Assembly (NCBI GenBank): GCA_017554605.1
Contig: JAFZIA010000067.1
Coordinates: 1 to 50,748 of the forward strand
Direction: 5' to 3'
Length of the DNA stretch: 50,748 nt
Source of the DNA: Bacteroidaceae bacterium
GTDB lineage: Bacteria; Bacteroidota; Bacteroidia; Bacteroidales; Bacteroidaceae
Below, in pieces: positions 1 through 13,687 of the stretch (its first letter is position 1; each line of letters begins with the position of its first letter). Made by a program: the position numbers and the translations under genes. The notes under the pieces were generated by a model. The model saw nothing but the letters and a program-made list of their open reading frames with translations. It was not told the origin of the DNA and did not search any database.

Positions 1-4696
<4,696 letters not shown>

Positions 4697-4717
4697 TTCA
4701 TTCCGTATAAAAGGTAT

Positions 4718-4761
4718 GAGGGTGACCCAAAAGTACCCAAAAGTACAAAGGGTCATCCTCT
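4718..4761 (+). terminator. Terminator after beta-galactosidase
   Basis: GAGGGTGACCC (4718-4728) pairs with GGGTCATCCTC (4751-4761), an 11-bp stem with one G-U pair and a 22-base loop, followed by a T-rich stretch, 22 bases after the stop codon. Confidence 0.6.
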
Positions 4762-4800
4762 CTTATTTTGTGGTTATTTCACCAGTTTTCTGTAAATCGA

Positions 4801-4855
4801 CAAACAAACAATAGCTATTCCAATGAATTTCAAAGGAATAGCTATTGTTTGTTTG
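4801..4855. repeat. Perfect 21-bp inverted repeat before the IS1182 remnant
   Basis: Positions 4801-4821 are the exact reverse complement of 4835-4855, with a 13-base loop. It lies 60 bases before the transposase fragment. It could be a terminator shielding the element from read-through transcription, or part of the end of the insertion sequence. Confidence 0.8.
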
Positions 4856-4914
4856 GAAAATATTTACTATCTTTATACTAGCACACAAAAAGTTAGCAAC
4901 CAATTCCAAACAGT

Positions 4915-5178
4915 ATGACAAAGGTAATACATAAATCTTACAATCAAAACGATTCTCTCCTACTTCCTCCATCTTTGGGCGAATTAATTTCGATGACTCA
5001 TCCTGTACGTATTGTAAGCGACATTCTTGACAAGTTCGACATCAGTGATATTGAAGCAACTTACAAGAGTGGCGGCAGCAGCAGCTATCATCCCCGTATG
5101 CTTCTGAAAGTAGTGGTGTATGCCTATCTATGTAATGTCTATTCTACCGCACTCTGCTGTTCATTGGACAGGTTGTAA
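4915..5178 (+). pseudogene. IS1182-type transposase, N-terminal fragment
   Basis: The first about 80 residues (KVIHKSYNQNDSLLLPPSLG onward, ending LKVVVYAYLCNVYS) match the DUF772 N-terminal domain of IS1182-family transposases, including PSLGELI and the YHPRMLLKVVVYAY segment. After NVYS the sequence departs from the family and stops seven codons later; a full enzyme would be about 450-550 aa with a DDE domain, and none follows. It is a dead remnant. Bases 5212-5240 downstream carry a piece of the dispersed element also seen at 39354. Exact family assignment rests on remembered family features. Confidence 0.75.
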
Positions 5179-5244
5179 TGCACTACATTCTCACCTGTGA
5201 CATCATACTCGGGTCAATATCTATATCATTACCAAAAATAAAAT

Positions 5245-5817
5245 TCAACAATAAAGAAGAGCATAGCACCGCATCAGCATAAAGTTGGCTACAATCAGCA
5301 GACATATAGCAAGAGTTGTGCCAAGAGTCCAGACAATCTTCTTTTTTTTACCCTCTTTTTTAAAAGCTGCAAAATAATTCAAGTAGCGATCCTTCTTCCA
5401 ATATGTCAAATAACCTATTATCCACGAAGGGACAATTCCAAAGCCAATAACAAGTATCAAGTGCCTTCCTACAATGTCCAATGCATGTGGCCCATAGCAA
5501 ATCACCCCAATATTAATCACCAAATAAATAGGTAAAGCAAACAGCAACAATGCAAGACCTGTCAAATAGTATAGTGTAAACCCCGATGCAGGGTGGTCTA
5601 AGGTCTTATACAACCCACTTCTCGTCCTATCCTTATATTCCTCGAATGAATTAATTCCGTATTGCTTTTTCAAATGTCTCTTCCAGAAAGGCAAGCAATA
5701 CAACGGGCGTTGCACCAATAATTCAACTGCTGCATATATAGGTAATCCGGAGAAATACATCAGATTGTACAACGAGTACAACAACCTGTTCAAGAATTTG
5801 TCTATCTTGTCTTTCAT
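5245..5817 (-). CDS. Membrane protein of unknown function
   Basis: I do not recognise this 190-aa protein. It has about three hydrophobic spans (near residues 78-104, 115-140 and 163-187), separated by basic loops, and a soluble, aromatic N-terminal part with a short amphipathic region (LYSLYNLMYFSGLPIYAAVE). The start is only two bases from the end of the truncated thioredoxin-like gene upstream, and with the TlpA-like gene before that it looks like the last gene of a three-gene transcript. The family of its neighbours suggests an envelope role, but nothing in the sequence proves one. Confidence 0.6.
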   Translation of the reverse strand: MKDKIDKFLNRLLYSLYNLMYFSGLPIYAAVELLVQRPLYCLPFWKRHLKKQYGINSFEEYKDRTRSGLYKTLDHPASGFTLYYLTGLALLLFALPIYLVINIGVICYGPHALDIVGRHLILVIGFGIVPSWIIGYLTYWKKDRYLNYFAAFKKEGKKKKIVWTLGTTLAICLLIVANFMLMRCYALLYC

Positions 5818-5819
5818 TT

Positions 5820-6112
5820 CTATTCTTTCTTCAACGCTTTTATAAGGTTTTCAAGAGCATCAAGGTTACGAGGGTCTGCATTGAGCAGGTTGCCGTTGCG
5901 GTAGATGAGCCTGTAGAGATTGTATCGTTGCCGACAACAACGCCATAGTCGGTATTGAATCTCATCAGACACAGCACCGTACCGTCGGGTGCATTCTTTA
6001 CTTTGCCCTTAATCTCATAGAACCCAGGATTTACAAGGTCGCCATCCTGTGCAATGCCACACAGGGTGGCAAAGGCAACGAATAGGGTTAAAAATAGTTT
6101 TTTCATAACCAT
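5820..6112 (-). pseudogene. TlpA/DUF4369-like thioredoxin protein, internally deleted
   Basis: The N-terminus (MKKLFLTLFVAFATLCGIAQ, signal peptide; ATG at 6112 or 6106) is a sister of the TlpA-like protein just upstream and runs into the start of a DUF4369 domain (GKVKNAPDGTVLCLMRF). After GNDTI the frame changes: the other frame gives YRLIYRNGNLLNADPRNLDA and then LENLIKALKKE and a stop at 5820-5822, which is a typical TlpA C-terminal end. The whole middle, including the CxxC active site, is missing. So this is a deleted and frame-shifted relic. The same C-terminal sequence occurs in the chimeric relic at 8571-8757. Confidence 0.75.
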
Positions 6113-6126
6113 TTTATGCTTACAAA

Positions 6127-7245
6127 TTATAATCTTTCTTTTAGTATCTGTTCTACCTCCTCAGCAGTTGCTCCTATTGCAATAATAGTGCCGTCTCTGT
6201 CAACAAGGAAAACCTCGCCGGCGCCTCTGATACCATAACGTTCCCAAATATTTTCCACACCACGCAGTGCCAACAGGTTGAGCCACGGGTAACCGTCCTT
6301 CTCCACTGCAAGCCTCATATCTTCGCTTTCCAATTCGCTTGCAACTCCAACGATGGTAAATCCTTTATCCTTGTACTTGTTATACAAAGGAATAAAACTC
6401 ATCGACGTCCGTCTGCAAGGACCGCACCACGATGCCCAAAAATCGACAACAGCAATCTTCCCCTCAATCTCTTTTGAAAGGGTGTGTTTTACTCCGTTGA
6501 GGTCGGGAAGAGTAAAATCAATTATTCGTGAGCCTACACGCATATCCAACGATGACACCCAATTACGCAAGTTAATTGCCATATTGTTTGTTGGATATTT
6601 TGCATCATATAAACGCTTGAAAACATCCACGTATGGCTGTTTAGCAGCATCGTCTTTGTTATAAAGCCTTTGCGTTGCTTGGTTGAGCAGATAAAGTCCT
6701 ACCAGGTCCGGGTTGTTCGTGATGTAGTCAAGTTCGTATTCATACATCTCTTTTCTTAACTCTTCGCCTTTCTCCAAATCCTCTTTTACCAATCTCATTG
6801 GTATATAAAACCTCTCTTCAATGCTTCTTTTGTAGGCAAGTAACTCTTTGTTGAGTGGTGTCTGTGAATGCAGTGTAGGATGTGGAGCTTCATCTATTGC
6901 ATAGCCGTAGAATGTAGCATAAACATCTCCCTCCTCGGCAAAGAAATCCAGCGCCATCCAACAACCGTTGTCGTAATCCTCGCAGGCAAACAACTGATAA
7001 AATTCAGGTTCGTCGATATAAATGTCGTGAGAGAAATGCCCATCCTTTACCAAGATGGTATCTACGGGCACTACCCTTGGGTCGCCATCACCAATGATGA
7101 GCAGTATTCGGGTAAAAGTGCTATCCACAACCTCGCCCTCAATGTGACAATGGAGTCCTTTATTGTTGCTTATGCTCTCCTGTGCAAAGCCACACACGGT
7201 GGCAAATGCCATAGTTATGGCGAATAAAAGTTTTGTAGGTTTCAT
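6127..7245 (-). CDS. TlpA-like thiol-disulfide oxidoreductase (DUF4369-type)
   Basis: Extracytoplasmic thioredoxin-fold protein of 372 aa, probably keeping thiols reduced in periplasmic or surface proteins. ATG 7245 is chosen, not the upstream in-frame ATG at 7341, because it begins a signal peptide (MKPTKLLFAITMAFATVCGF, cut at AQ). The N-terminal domain (about 25-120) has the DUF4369 pattern (HCHIEGEVV...ILVKDGHF). A helical middle follows. The C-terminal AhpC/TSA-thioredoxin domain (about 235-372) has the active site WASWCGPCRRT and the conserved cis-Pro region replaced by GIRGAGEVFLVDRDG: the usual Pro before the strand is Gly-Ala-Gly here, which is odd. It heads the transcript with the deleted sister gene and the membrane protein downstream. 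Confidence 0.88.
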   Translation of the reverse strand: MKPTKLLFAITMAFATVCGFAQESISNNKGLHCHIEGEVVDSTFTRILLIIGDGDPRVVPVDTILVKDGHFSHDIYIDEPEFYQLFACEDYDNGCWMALDFFAEEGDVYATFYGYAIDEAPHPTLHSQTPLNKELLAYKRSIEERFYIPMRLVKEDLEKGEELRKEMYEYELDYITNNPDLVGLYLLNQATQRLYNKDDAAKQPYVDVFKRLYDAKYPTNNMAINLRNWVSSLDMRVGSRIIDFTLPDLNGVKHTLSKEIEGKIAVVDFWASWCGPCRRTSMSFIPLYNKYKDKGFTIVGVASELESEDMRLAVEKDGYPWLNLLALRGVENIWERYGIRGAGEVFLVDRDGTIIAIGATAEEVEQILKERL

Positions 7246-7314
7246 ATTGCTTGGTTTTATCACATTTATACCTATAAGACAGATGATTTGCCTATTTGTT
7301 ACAACCTCACAGTA

Positions 7315-7322
7315 CAAAATTA
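7315..7322 (-). promoter_or_regulatory. -7 box upstream of TlpA-like gene
   Basis: On the minus strand the sequence reads TAATTTTG, matching TAnnTTTG, 69 bases before the chosen ATG. This supports the start at 7245. Confidence 0.45.
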
Positions 7323-7450
7323 CGCCATACAATCCATACACTTTGTAATTGTGTCTTATATTTCATCTTACAAATCTTATAATTTAAGCAAATCGTGTAA
7401 GATAGGAGTGTTTGGGCTGTTCAAGTGTCAAAAACTACGTTAAAATCATT

Positions 7451-7458
7451 TATCTTCG
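7451..7458 (+). promoter_or_regulatory. -7 box upstream of membrane regulator
   Basis: TATCTTCG, a common variant of the Bacteroidota -7 box, 32 bases before ATG 7491. Confidence 0.5.
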
Positions 7459-7490
7459 CGGTGTAAACAACTAAACAAACATCAGCATTT

Positions 7491-8564
7491 ATGATTAAAA
7501 GAGTGACACTGTGCAGCATTGCATTCATACTGACATACTGTATAATTTATGCCGTTTCATACAACGGCAAGAAGGAGGAGATTGAACAGAAGATAAACGG
7601 GCTGTTTGCAGCAAATGCACACTCCTTTGCCGATAGTATTCTGGTGAGAGAGGGAATGTATTTTTTCAAAAAAAGTGACAGTGAGAGGTTCAAAGAGGTA
7701 CGCGACCTTAAATTTGAAGATGAGAACGGCTTGATTATTGTGCCGCATAAGTTTATAAGAGATTATGACTTCACCGAATTTCACAGAAGAGGTACAGAAA
7801 CTTTGCTGCTTCATACAAACTCTTTCAACCTCTTTATCGCCGACTCCGTTTGGAACAACATCCTGAAAGCTGCTGGTTTTGATGTAGAAAGTGCGTTGTT
7901 CCTCTCAACAAGAGACCTACGCGATATGTTCCCCGAGGGCGGAGAGATAAACCTCGACATAAAAGCACCTATTGTATCGGCCAAGCATTTGAACGGCAGG
8001 GACTGTTTTGTTACCGACTCCATAGGATTGGGCATACAGAACCAAGCATATCTATTCAGCGAGGTGCATATCCCGGCATATCAGGTAATGAAGAGTGCCA
8101 AATGGTGGGGGCTTGAACTGTGGGTTGCCATTTGCACGGCTATCATCGTGTGGCTCTTTACTTCCAAAGGGAACAAGGAGGAGAAGAACGCTGTAGAAGA
8201 AATAGAGTCCAACGAAAGCACCACCGCCACCACAGTAGATATTCCCTTGACTACAATAGAGGATATAACATACAATTACAACGAAAAGAGCGTTACAAAC
8301 ACAAGAACAGGCGAACAGGTAAAACTCCCCGGCACACAAGCCACCACTTTCGAGATGCTTATAAATGCCGATGACTACATAGCGACAAAGAAAGATATTT
8401 GCCAAAGGCTATGGACTATAAACGAAAAGGATGTGAACAACAGATACAATGCCCTTGCGTGGCGATTGAGGGAAAGCCTCGCCCAAATAAACGGCATAGA
8501 GCTATTGACAATCAAAGACACCGCTTTGCAGCTTGTATTTACCAAGAAGAAAGGTAAGGAGTGA
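7491..8564 (+). CDS. Membrane-spanning one-component winged-helix regulator
   Basis: 357 aa. One membrane span near residues 5-24, an extracytoplasmic domain (about 25-200), a second span near 205-225 (WVAICTAIIVWLFT), then a cytoplasmic tail. The tail (about 260-350) has an OmpR-like winged-helix pattern: a short beta stretch (ITYNYNEKSVTN), KLPGTQATTFEMLINADDYI, a helix pair ending NDVNNRYNALAWRLRESL-type residues (ekDVNNRYNALAWRL), and a final beta hairpin (IELLTIKDTALQLVF). By analogy with ToxR/CadC it would sense something outside the membrane and bind DNA directly, but here the DNA-binding part is C-terminal. It lies between a TlpA-like redox cluster and a beta-barrel gene, both on the other strand, which are plausible targets. 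Function is inferred; the fold call is from pattern only. Confidence 0.65.
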   Translation: MIKRVTLCSIAFILTYCIIYAVSYNGKKEEIEQKINGLFAANAHSFADSILVREGMYFFKKSDSERFKEVRDLKFEDENGLIIVPHKFIRDYDFTEFHRRGTETLLLHTNSFNLFIADSVWNNILKAAGFDVESALFLSTRDLRDMFPEGGEINLDIKAPIVSAKHLNGRDCFVTDSIGLGIQNQAYLFSEVHIPAYQVMKSAKWWGLELWVAICTAIIVWLFTSKGNKEEKNAVEEIESNESTTATTVDIPLTTIEDITYNYNEKSVTNTRTGEQVKLPGTQATTFEMLINADDYIATKKDICQRLWTINEKDVNNRYNALAWRLRESLAQINGIELLTIKDTALQLVFTKKKGKE

Positions 8565-8570
8565 GAAGTT

Positions 8571-8757
8571 TTACAAAACCCCACTTGCAGATACAGGGAA
8601 TATCTCTCTATAAGGAAACTTCTCTGCTCCAATATACAGCGTATCAAACGCATCAAGGTCTCTTGGGTCTGCATTGACATCGAGCAGGTTGCCGTTGCTG
8701 TCGATTAGTCACATACGGTGGCGAGTGAGAGAATGAGGGTTAAAATAAGTCTTTCTC
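8571..8757 (-). pseudogene. Chimeric relic: TlpA-like gene joined to phage terminase tail
   Basis: Read on the minus strand: a decayed signal peptide (RLILTLILSLATVC), then after a large deletion IDSNGNLLDVNADPRDLDA, which matches the C-terminus of the deleted TlpA-like gene at 5820, then without a break FDTLYIGAEKFPYREIFPVS and a stop at 8571-8573. This last part is nearly the same as the terminase relic tail at 13688-13790. The junction is at a GCATC shared by both parents. There is no usable start codon, so it is not an active gene. Confidence 0.7.
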
Positions 8758-8800
8758 GTAATATTCTATGCTTCTATAAGGTTTATTAAAGGCTTATATA

Positions 8801-11629
8801 CTACAAGTTGTATTTAAGCCCCAGCATGATATACGAATCCACTTTATAGTACCTATAATAGTTGATATAATAGTCGTTTATCCTGTAACGCGAGTTGTTC
8901 TTGCTATTGAACACATCGTACCATTCAAGGGTAACCGTGAGGCTGTTGTCCTTGAAGAAGGAACGCTTTAGGCTTATATCCCACACATAGTCGCAATAGT
9001 TCATCTGCGAAAACTCATATCCACGATACCACTGGGCACGGGTATCCGATATAAGCAAAATACCCAATGGCAATTCCACCTGCTGATACGAACCTACCCA
9101 AAGGCTGTAATGAGTATCATTAATATTGCTTTGTATAGAGTTCTGCAACTGTTCCCAAGAATATCCCCCCTGAATGTTTACATTGGTCTTATCCTTGCGA
9201 TATGTGGCTTTAACAGTGACATTACTGTTCACGACATCGGTTGCACTTTCAAGCGACGAGATATTGTCGAGGCTGACGAAACTATGCAAACGGTTGTACC
9301 GTACACTGGCCTGTGGTGCAAGTGTGAAGTAACCTTTCTTGTCAAGTTTTATGTTACTGCTCAGGCGTAATTGCATAGTCTGATTACCATCTACATTCTG
9401 TGGTTTGATTGTGCGGACACCTGTTTCCACATCGTAATGCACAGCACTGCTCATTGCACGGTCCTGAGCCGTAAAGTTGATGTTACCCGATAGAGAAAAT
9501 TCGTTGTCTGGGTTAAAATAACGCATATTCATTGCTGCCGTGTGCGTAAGCGTAGGTTTGAGGCCGGGATTACCACGGCTGACATTCAACGGGTCGGTAT
9601 CATCGGTATAATCGAGCATATTTATAAGGTCGGGGTATTGTTCCTGCACATTGTAGTTGACATCAACATTATAATTGCCGAACGTTTTCTTTGCATAAAG
9701 TGTAGGAGCCACATAGAACAGGTTGCGTACAACAGTTGTATCAATATCCGCACGACGATAATCAAGTTCGGTGCGTTCAGGATGAAACACCACTCCTGCA
9801 GCAAGATTCCAACCATTTTTCGCATAACTCATTTTAAGTTCAACCGAGTGCTTCTGTTCTGTTCTGGTAGAATAGATACTGTTACGCCAATTAATAGTCT
9901 GCAACAACAGATCACTTTCAGGGATTGAACCGAAAGAATAATTGGGGTCGCTCCACACACCGCCCAAAGAATCGAGCTGGTACAACGGCATATCTCCTTT
10001 ATCCCTCTCGTGCATATAACGATAAACCGCAAGCAGTGTGGCACCATCGAACAGCGGTTCGGTATATTGCAGTTTGCCGTCAAGCATAAATCTATTTCTC
10101 TCTTCATCGACATACTGTCTGTTTACAGCACTCCTGCTAATGTTGTAATATCTTATATCGGATACCGAATGACCTTCTCTATCCGCAAATCTCGGAGTAA
10201 AAGAGCCGAAGAAAGAGAGACTACGACCTTTCTTATCGAATTTCCTGATAAGCGATGTAAATATATAGAACACATTTTCATAAGAACGGTTGCTTGACAA
10301 ACGGTTATTACCGGCTGTCGCAAAGCCACTCAATCCGTTATCTTCAAGATTTCCCAACACATCCCTTATGGATGAATATTGCCCAAACTGCGAAGATGCA
10401 AAAATGGCGTTATCCGAACTTTTGCGGTCAAGTATATCATAATAGGCATATTGCAGAATGATATCGGCATACAGTTTGTCCGTTATCTGCCATTTCAGAC
10501 GATTATCCCACTTGGCAGACTTTGTAGCAAACTTCCTGTTTTCGTGAGCGAGGGATATAGACGACTGCTCACCCGGGAGATAGGTCTCGCTGAGGAATTC
10601 CTCATCGTCGTACCTTGTCTTTGCATAATATTCAACATTTGTCCTCAAATCGAAATATCCTGCCTCATCACGCTTCTTACCATTGGTGTATGTGTACTCT
10701 GCAAGGTATTGTTGGGTATGTGGATTTCCTATTTCAATTCCATACATTGCCCTGTTGCCATTATTGAGATTTACGGTAGATAGCTGACGTGATGTTGTCT
10801 CGCCCAAAACAGAAATACGGTCACTCTTGGTGATGCGGCTGGCAAAGCCTCCAAGTTCGTATTGTTCCTTTGTACCTCCACCTGCGTGAATATCACCTAT
10901 CCACTGAGCAAGGAATTCCTCTTTCAACTCCACATCCACAACGGTTTTCTTCTCGCCGTCCTCAACGCCTGTCTTTTCGGTGAATGTACTCTCCTTGTCA
11001 TATACTTTCACTTTCTCAATGGCATCTGCCGGCAGATTATTGAGTGCTATGGCCTTATTTTCACCGAAGAATTCCTGTCCGTTGAGGAGGATTTGGCTTA
11101 TAGGCTTTCCGTGCCAATACAGCTCGTCATTCTCAACCGAAAAGCCGTGTATCTGACTTATGATGTCCTTTAGTGTAGCATCAGGTGTGAGGGTAAGTGC
11201 ATCGGGGTTATAGATAACGGAGTCGCCACGGGTAATCTGCAATGAAGTCCTTCCTTCAATTACAACCGCTTGAAGGCGTATTGTACTATCCTTCAAGACA
11301 ATTGTGCCGAAATCATATTCCTTATCCAACAAGATTCTCTTGGCAACCATTTCGTGCTCTTGGGCTTTGAAACGGAATATATACTCTCCTTTTGGCACGG
11401 ATGCTACAATAAGAAAACTTCCGTCATCGAAACATTTGTTGTCGCTTAGATGCGTTCCGTTGCTTTTCAGCATTTCTACACTGCCCATTCTTAAAGGGAT
11501 TGAATCATAGGAAGAGACCAGGCACCCTTTTACAACCGCATAGTCGTTCTGTGCGGAACATACATCCGCATTCATAAGACAAGCCAACAGAAGCAGACTA
11601 CAAATTAGGGATTTCGTAAGTTTTTTCAT
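8801..11629 (-). CDS. Outer-membrane beta-barrel protein, TonB-dependent receptor-like
   Basis: 942 aa. Signal peptide MKKLTKSLICSLLLLACLMN, ending CSAQ. Residues about 30-100 form a carboxypeptidase-regulatory-like beta-sandwich (KGCLVSSYDSIPLRMGSVEM), as in Bacteroidota TonB-linked proteins. A plug-like domain follows (about 120-215; DSVIYNPDALTLTPDATLKD, LLNGQEFFG). The rest is a long run of alternating aromatic and polar strands typical of the OMP_b-brl_3 group, ending in an aromatic final strand (YIMLGLKYNL). This group lacks a SusD partner, and none is here. It may import or export a peptide or metal; ligand unknown. It faces the membrane regulator across a relic, and no nearby promoter match was convincing (11630-11776 is AT-rich with no gene). 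Confidence 0.85.
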   Translation of the reverse strand: MKKLTKSLICSLLLLACLMNADVCSAQNDYAVVKGCLVSSYDSIPLRMGSVEMLKSNGTHLSDNKCFDDGSFLIVASVPKGEYIFRFKAQEHEMVAKRILLDKEYDFGTIVLKDSTIRLQAVVIEGRTSLQITRGDSVIYNPDALTLTPDATLKDIISQIHGFSVENDELYWHGKPISQILLNGQEFFGENKAIALNNLPADAIEKVKVYDKESTFTEKTGVEDGEKKTVVDVELKEEFLAQWIGDIHAGGGTKEQYELGGFASRITKSDRISVLGETTSRQLSTVNLNNGNRAMYGIEIGNPHTQQYLAEYTYTNGKKRDEAGYFDLRTNVEYYAKTRYDDEEFLSETYLPGEQSSISLAHENRKFATKSAKWDNRLKWQITDKLYADIILQYAYYDILDRKSSDNAIFASSQFGQYSSIRDVLGNLEDNGLSGFATAGNNRLSSNRSYENVFYIFTSLIRKFDKKGRSLSFFGSFTPRFADREGHSVSDIRYYNISRSAVNRQYVDEERNRFMLDGKLQYTEPLFDGATLLAVYRYMHERDKGDMPLYQLDSLGGVWSDPNYSFGSIPESDLLLQTINWRNSIYSTRTEQKHSVELKMSYAKNGWNLAAGVVFHPERTELDYRRADIDTTVVRNLFYVAPTLYAKKTFGNYNVDVNYNVQEQYPDLINMLDYTDDTDPLNVSRGNPGLKPTLTHTAAMNMRYFNPDNEFSLSGNINFTAQDRAMSSAVHYDVETGVRTIKPQNVDGNQTMQLRLSSNIKLDKKGYFTLAPQASVRYNRLHSFVSLDNISSLESATDVVNSNVTVKATYRKDKTNVNIQGGYSWEQLQNSIQSNINDTHYSLWVGSYQQVELPLGILLISDTRAQWYRGYEFSQMNYCDYVWDISLKRSFFKDNSLTVTLEWYDVFNSKNNSRYRINDYYINYYRYYKVDSYIMLGLKYNL

Positions 11630-11776
11630 ATTTTTAAAATAGAAAAAGTATAAGACTTAGTTTTTGTGGATTTGTCGAAATAAAAGTATATGTAAATATT
11701 TGATTTGTGATAGAATTTAGCATTTATGTACATCACATCTCAAACTTGCAACAAATTGATAATCAGATAAATATAC

Positions 11777-11806
11777 AGGGTGTGAGATTCTAAAATCTCA
11801 CACCCT
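11777..11806 (-). terminator. Terminator after TPR regulator
   Basis: AGGGTGTGAGATT (11777-11789) pairs perfectly with AATCTCACACCCT (11794-11806), loop of four. It lies between the stop of the TPR protein (11889) and the barrel gene, and would end the TPR transcript; poly-T is weak. Confidence 0.65.
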
Positions 11807-11888
11807 ATGCTAAAACTTTGTAATTCGTTGATAATTAATATGATACCCTCCCCGTGGGAAAATACTGTTGTGATGCAGAAAATTGAAA

Positions 11889-13598
11889 TTATGGCATTTC
11901 TTGAAGCATTATTTCTGCATTTGGGGTATTTAATCGAATGATTTTATTGCGTAAACGATATTTTCTTGTCAGAATATTACCAGTTGTTTCTCCTACAAAA
12001 ATACTTATACTCTTGGCTGAAAACCCCGCATAGATATAACAAAGTAGCTTGATGTCTCGTTCAGATATACTATGAATCTCCTCCCTGATATGAGACATTA
12101 CATTATTCTTGTATGTATTAACAATTCTTTCTAATTGAGCCATTGTTTTTTTATCATTGGCGAATTTATTGATCTCAGATTTGACCTGTTCATATATACT
12201 TTCTTTTTCCTTGCTACATCCATGCGTTTCATAATACGTGTTGCTTAATTTATCCAAAAGCTCATACTGCTTATGGAACAGTTCTGCAATATGTCCTGAC
12301 ATTTCATGAATTTGAGATATATGCGTTTGTTCGCTTACTGATATGCGTTCTGAAAATTCGGAGATTTTAGCCTCCTTATCTCGTATTGAAACTTGCAACT
12401 CTGAAGCCAGATCCATGTATTTGCTGATTTCTAAATCTTTTTTCAAGAAACGATGTCTCATATACATAAACACTATCAACAAAATCAAGAATACTATTAT
12501 AGACAATGTAACATAAATTTGAAGGTTTTTCTTTAAACGATACGAATTGTATTCTGCTTGATTTTGGAAATAATCTTTTTGAATTGATACTATTGGTTGT
12601 TGCATAGCATAGCGCAGTTCTTCATTCTGAAGATTAATGCCTTTCTCAAAATAGTCTAAAGCCTTGTCTGTATTCCCTATAATTTTCATTATGTTGGCAG
12701 ATTGAAAATACAGAGCTATCGAATCTGATTTATTTTGTGTTCCATTCCACGCTTCTATAAGGTATTTGTCAATTGATTCATAATCTCCTATTTTGGCATT
12801 ATAACTAGCCATAGAAGCTAAACATACAGGAGAGAATAATGAGCTGTTGAATTTTTCATTTAACTCGAATGCTATATTCGTGCACTTCTCGTTCTCGTCA
12901 ATCTCATCATATAAAACAAAAAGATTCTCGTAACAAATTCTCTCTAAATATTCATCATTTAGTGCTTTTGCCATCATCAGCGACTGCGTGAAATACTCCT
13001 CGGCAATGGCTGTGTCGGTAAGATTCCAATAAGCTATACCAATGTCCAATAATGAATATGCCATATGAGAATCGAGTTTTGCCTTGGAATAATGATTATA
13101 TGCAGATTTGTATGCCTCAAGACATTTGTCATAATCATGGGTTATACGGTATATATTACCAATTTGAACATACAAAAGTCCTGAAAGATTTTCATCACCT
13201 AATTTTTCAAGAAGAGCTTCTGCTTCTGTATAAGCGATTATTGCTTTATGAAAATCAGAATTGTTGCACAAGACACGGCCGTAATAGTATAAAGATAAAA
13301 ATCGATACCTGACATTATCCGATTCTTTGTAATATTTTTGGGCTTCACATATAAGCGATAAGTCAGTTTCATCTATATAGTTTTTATCCTTTGCTTGTGT
13401 ATACAGTAGGGCATATCTAGCCCTTTCCTCTTTGCCCTTCAACTCTGAAATATTTATATGCTCTAGTACTGCCAATGCACTATCAGGCCTTTGTACAATA
13501 AAGGTTTCTACCTGCATCAGTGTTTCCCAATGCTTCGAGTGTCTGTTACAAGCCACCAGACAGAGTGCAAGAATGATGATTGATATGTAGTGTCTCAT
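11889..13598 (-). CDS. TPR lipoprotein with membrane span and C-terminal LuxR-like HTH
   Basis: 569 aa. A lipobox (LCLVAC, Cys17) suggests an extracytoplasmic N-terminus. Residues about 40-330 are tetratricopeptide-type helical repeats (for example SGLLYVQIGNIYRITHDYDK, MAYSLLDIGIAYWNL, ALYFQSANIMKIIGNTDKAL). A strong membrane span is at about 357-378 (VTLSIIVFLILLIVFMYM), followed by a coiled coil (about 385-500) and a C-terminal helix-turn-helix-like region (SERDIKLLCYIYAGFSAKSI...GNILTRKYRLRNKI) resembling LuxR-type output domains. This layout is common among Bacteroidota membrane-bound regulators: TPR outside, DNA-binding inside. Targets are unknown; the beta-barrel gene directly downstream is a candidate. 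Base composition is lower in GC than the flanking core genes. Confidence 0.75.
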   Translation of the reverse strand: MRHYISIIILALCLVACNRHSKHWETLMQVETFIVQRPDSALAVLEHINISELKGKEERARYALLYTQAKDKNYIDETDLSLICEAQKYYKESDNVRYRFLSLYYYGRVLCNNSDFHKAIIAYTEAEALLEKLGDENLSGLLYVQIGNIYRITHDYDKCLEAYKSAYNHYSKAKLDSHMAYSLLDIGIAYWNLTDTAIAEEYFTQSLMMAKALNDEYLERICYENLFVLYDEIDENEKCTNIAFELNEKFNSSLFSPVCLASMASYNAKIGDYESIDKYLIEAWNGTQNKSDSIALYFQSANIMKIIGNTDKALDYFEKGINLQNEELRYAMQQPIVSIQKDYFQNQAEYNSYRLKKNLQIYVTLSIIVFLILLIVFMYMRHRFLKKDLEISKYMDLASELQVSIRDKEAKISEFSERISVSEQTHISQIHEMSGHIAELFHKQYELLDKLSNTYYETHGCSKEKESIYEQVKSEINKFANDKKTMAQLERIVNTYKNNVMSHIREEIHSISERDIKLLCYIYAGFSAKSISIFVGETTGNILTRKYRLRNKIIRLNTPNAEIMLQEMP

Positions 13599-13687
13599 AA
13601 AATCCGCTTACAAATGCTTTATAACTGCAAATGTAAGCGAAATTTACAAAAACAGAATAATATGCCTATAAAAGATTCAAAGTACAA

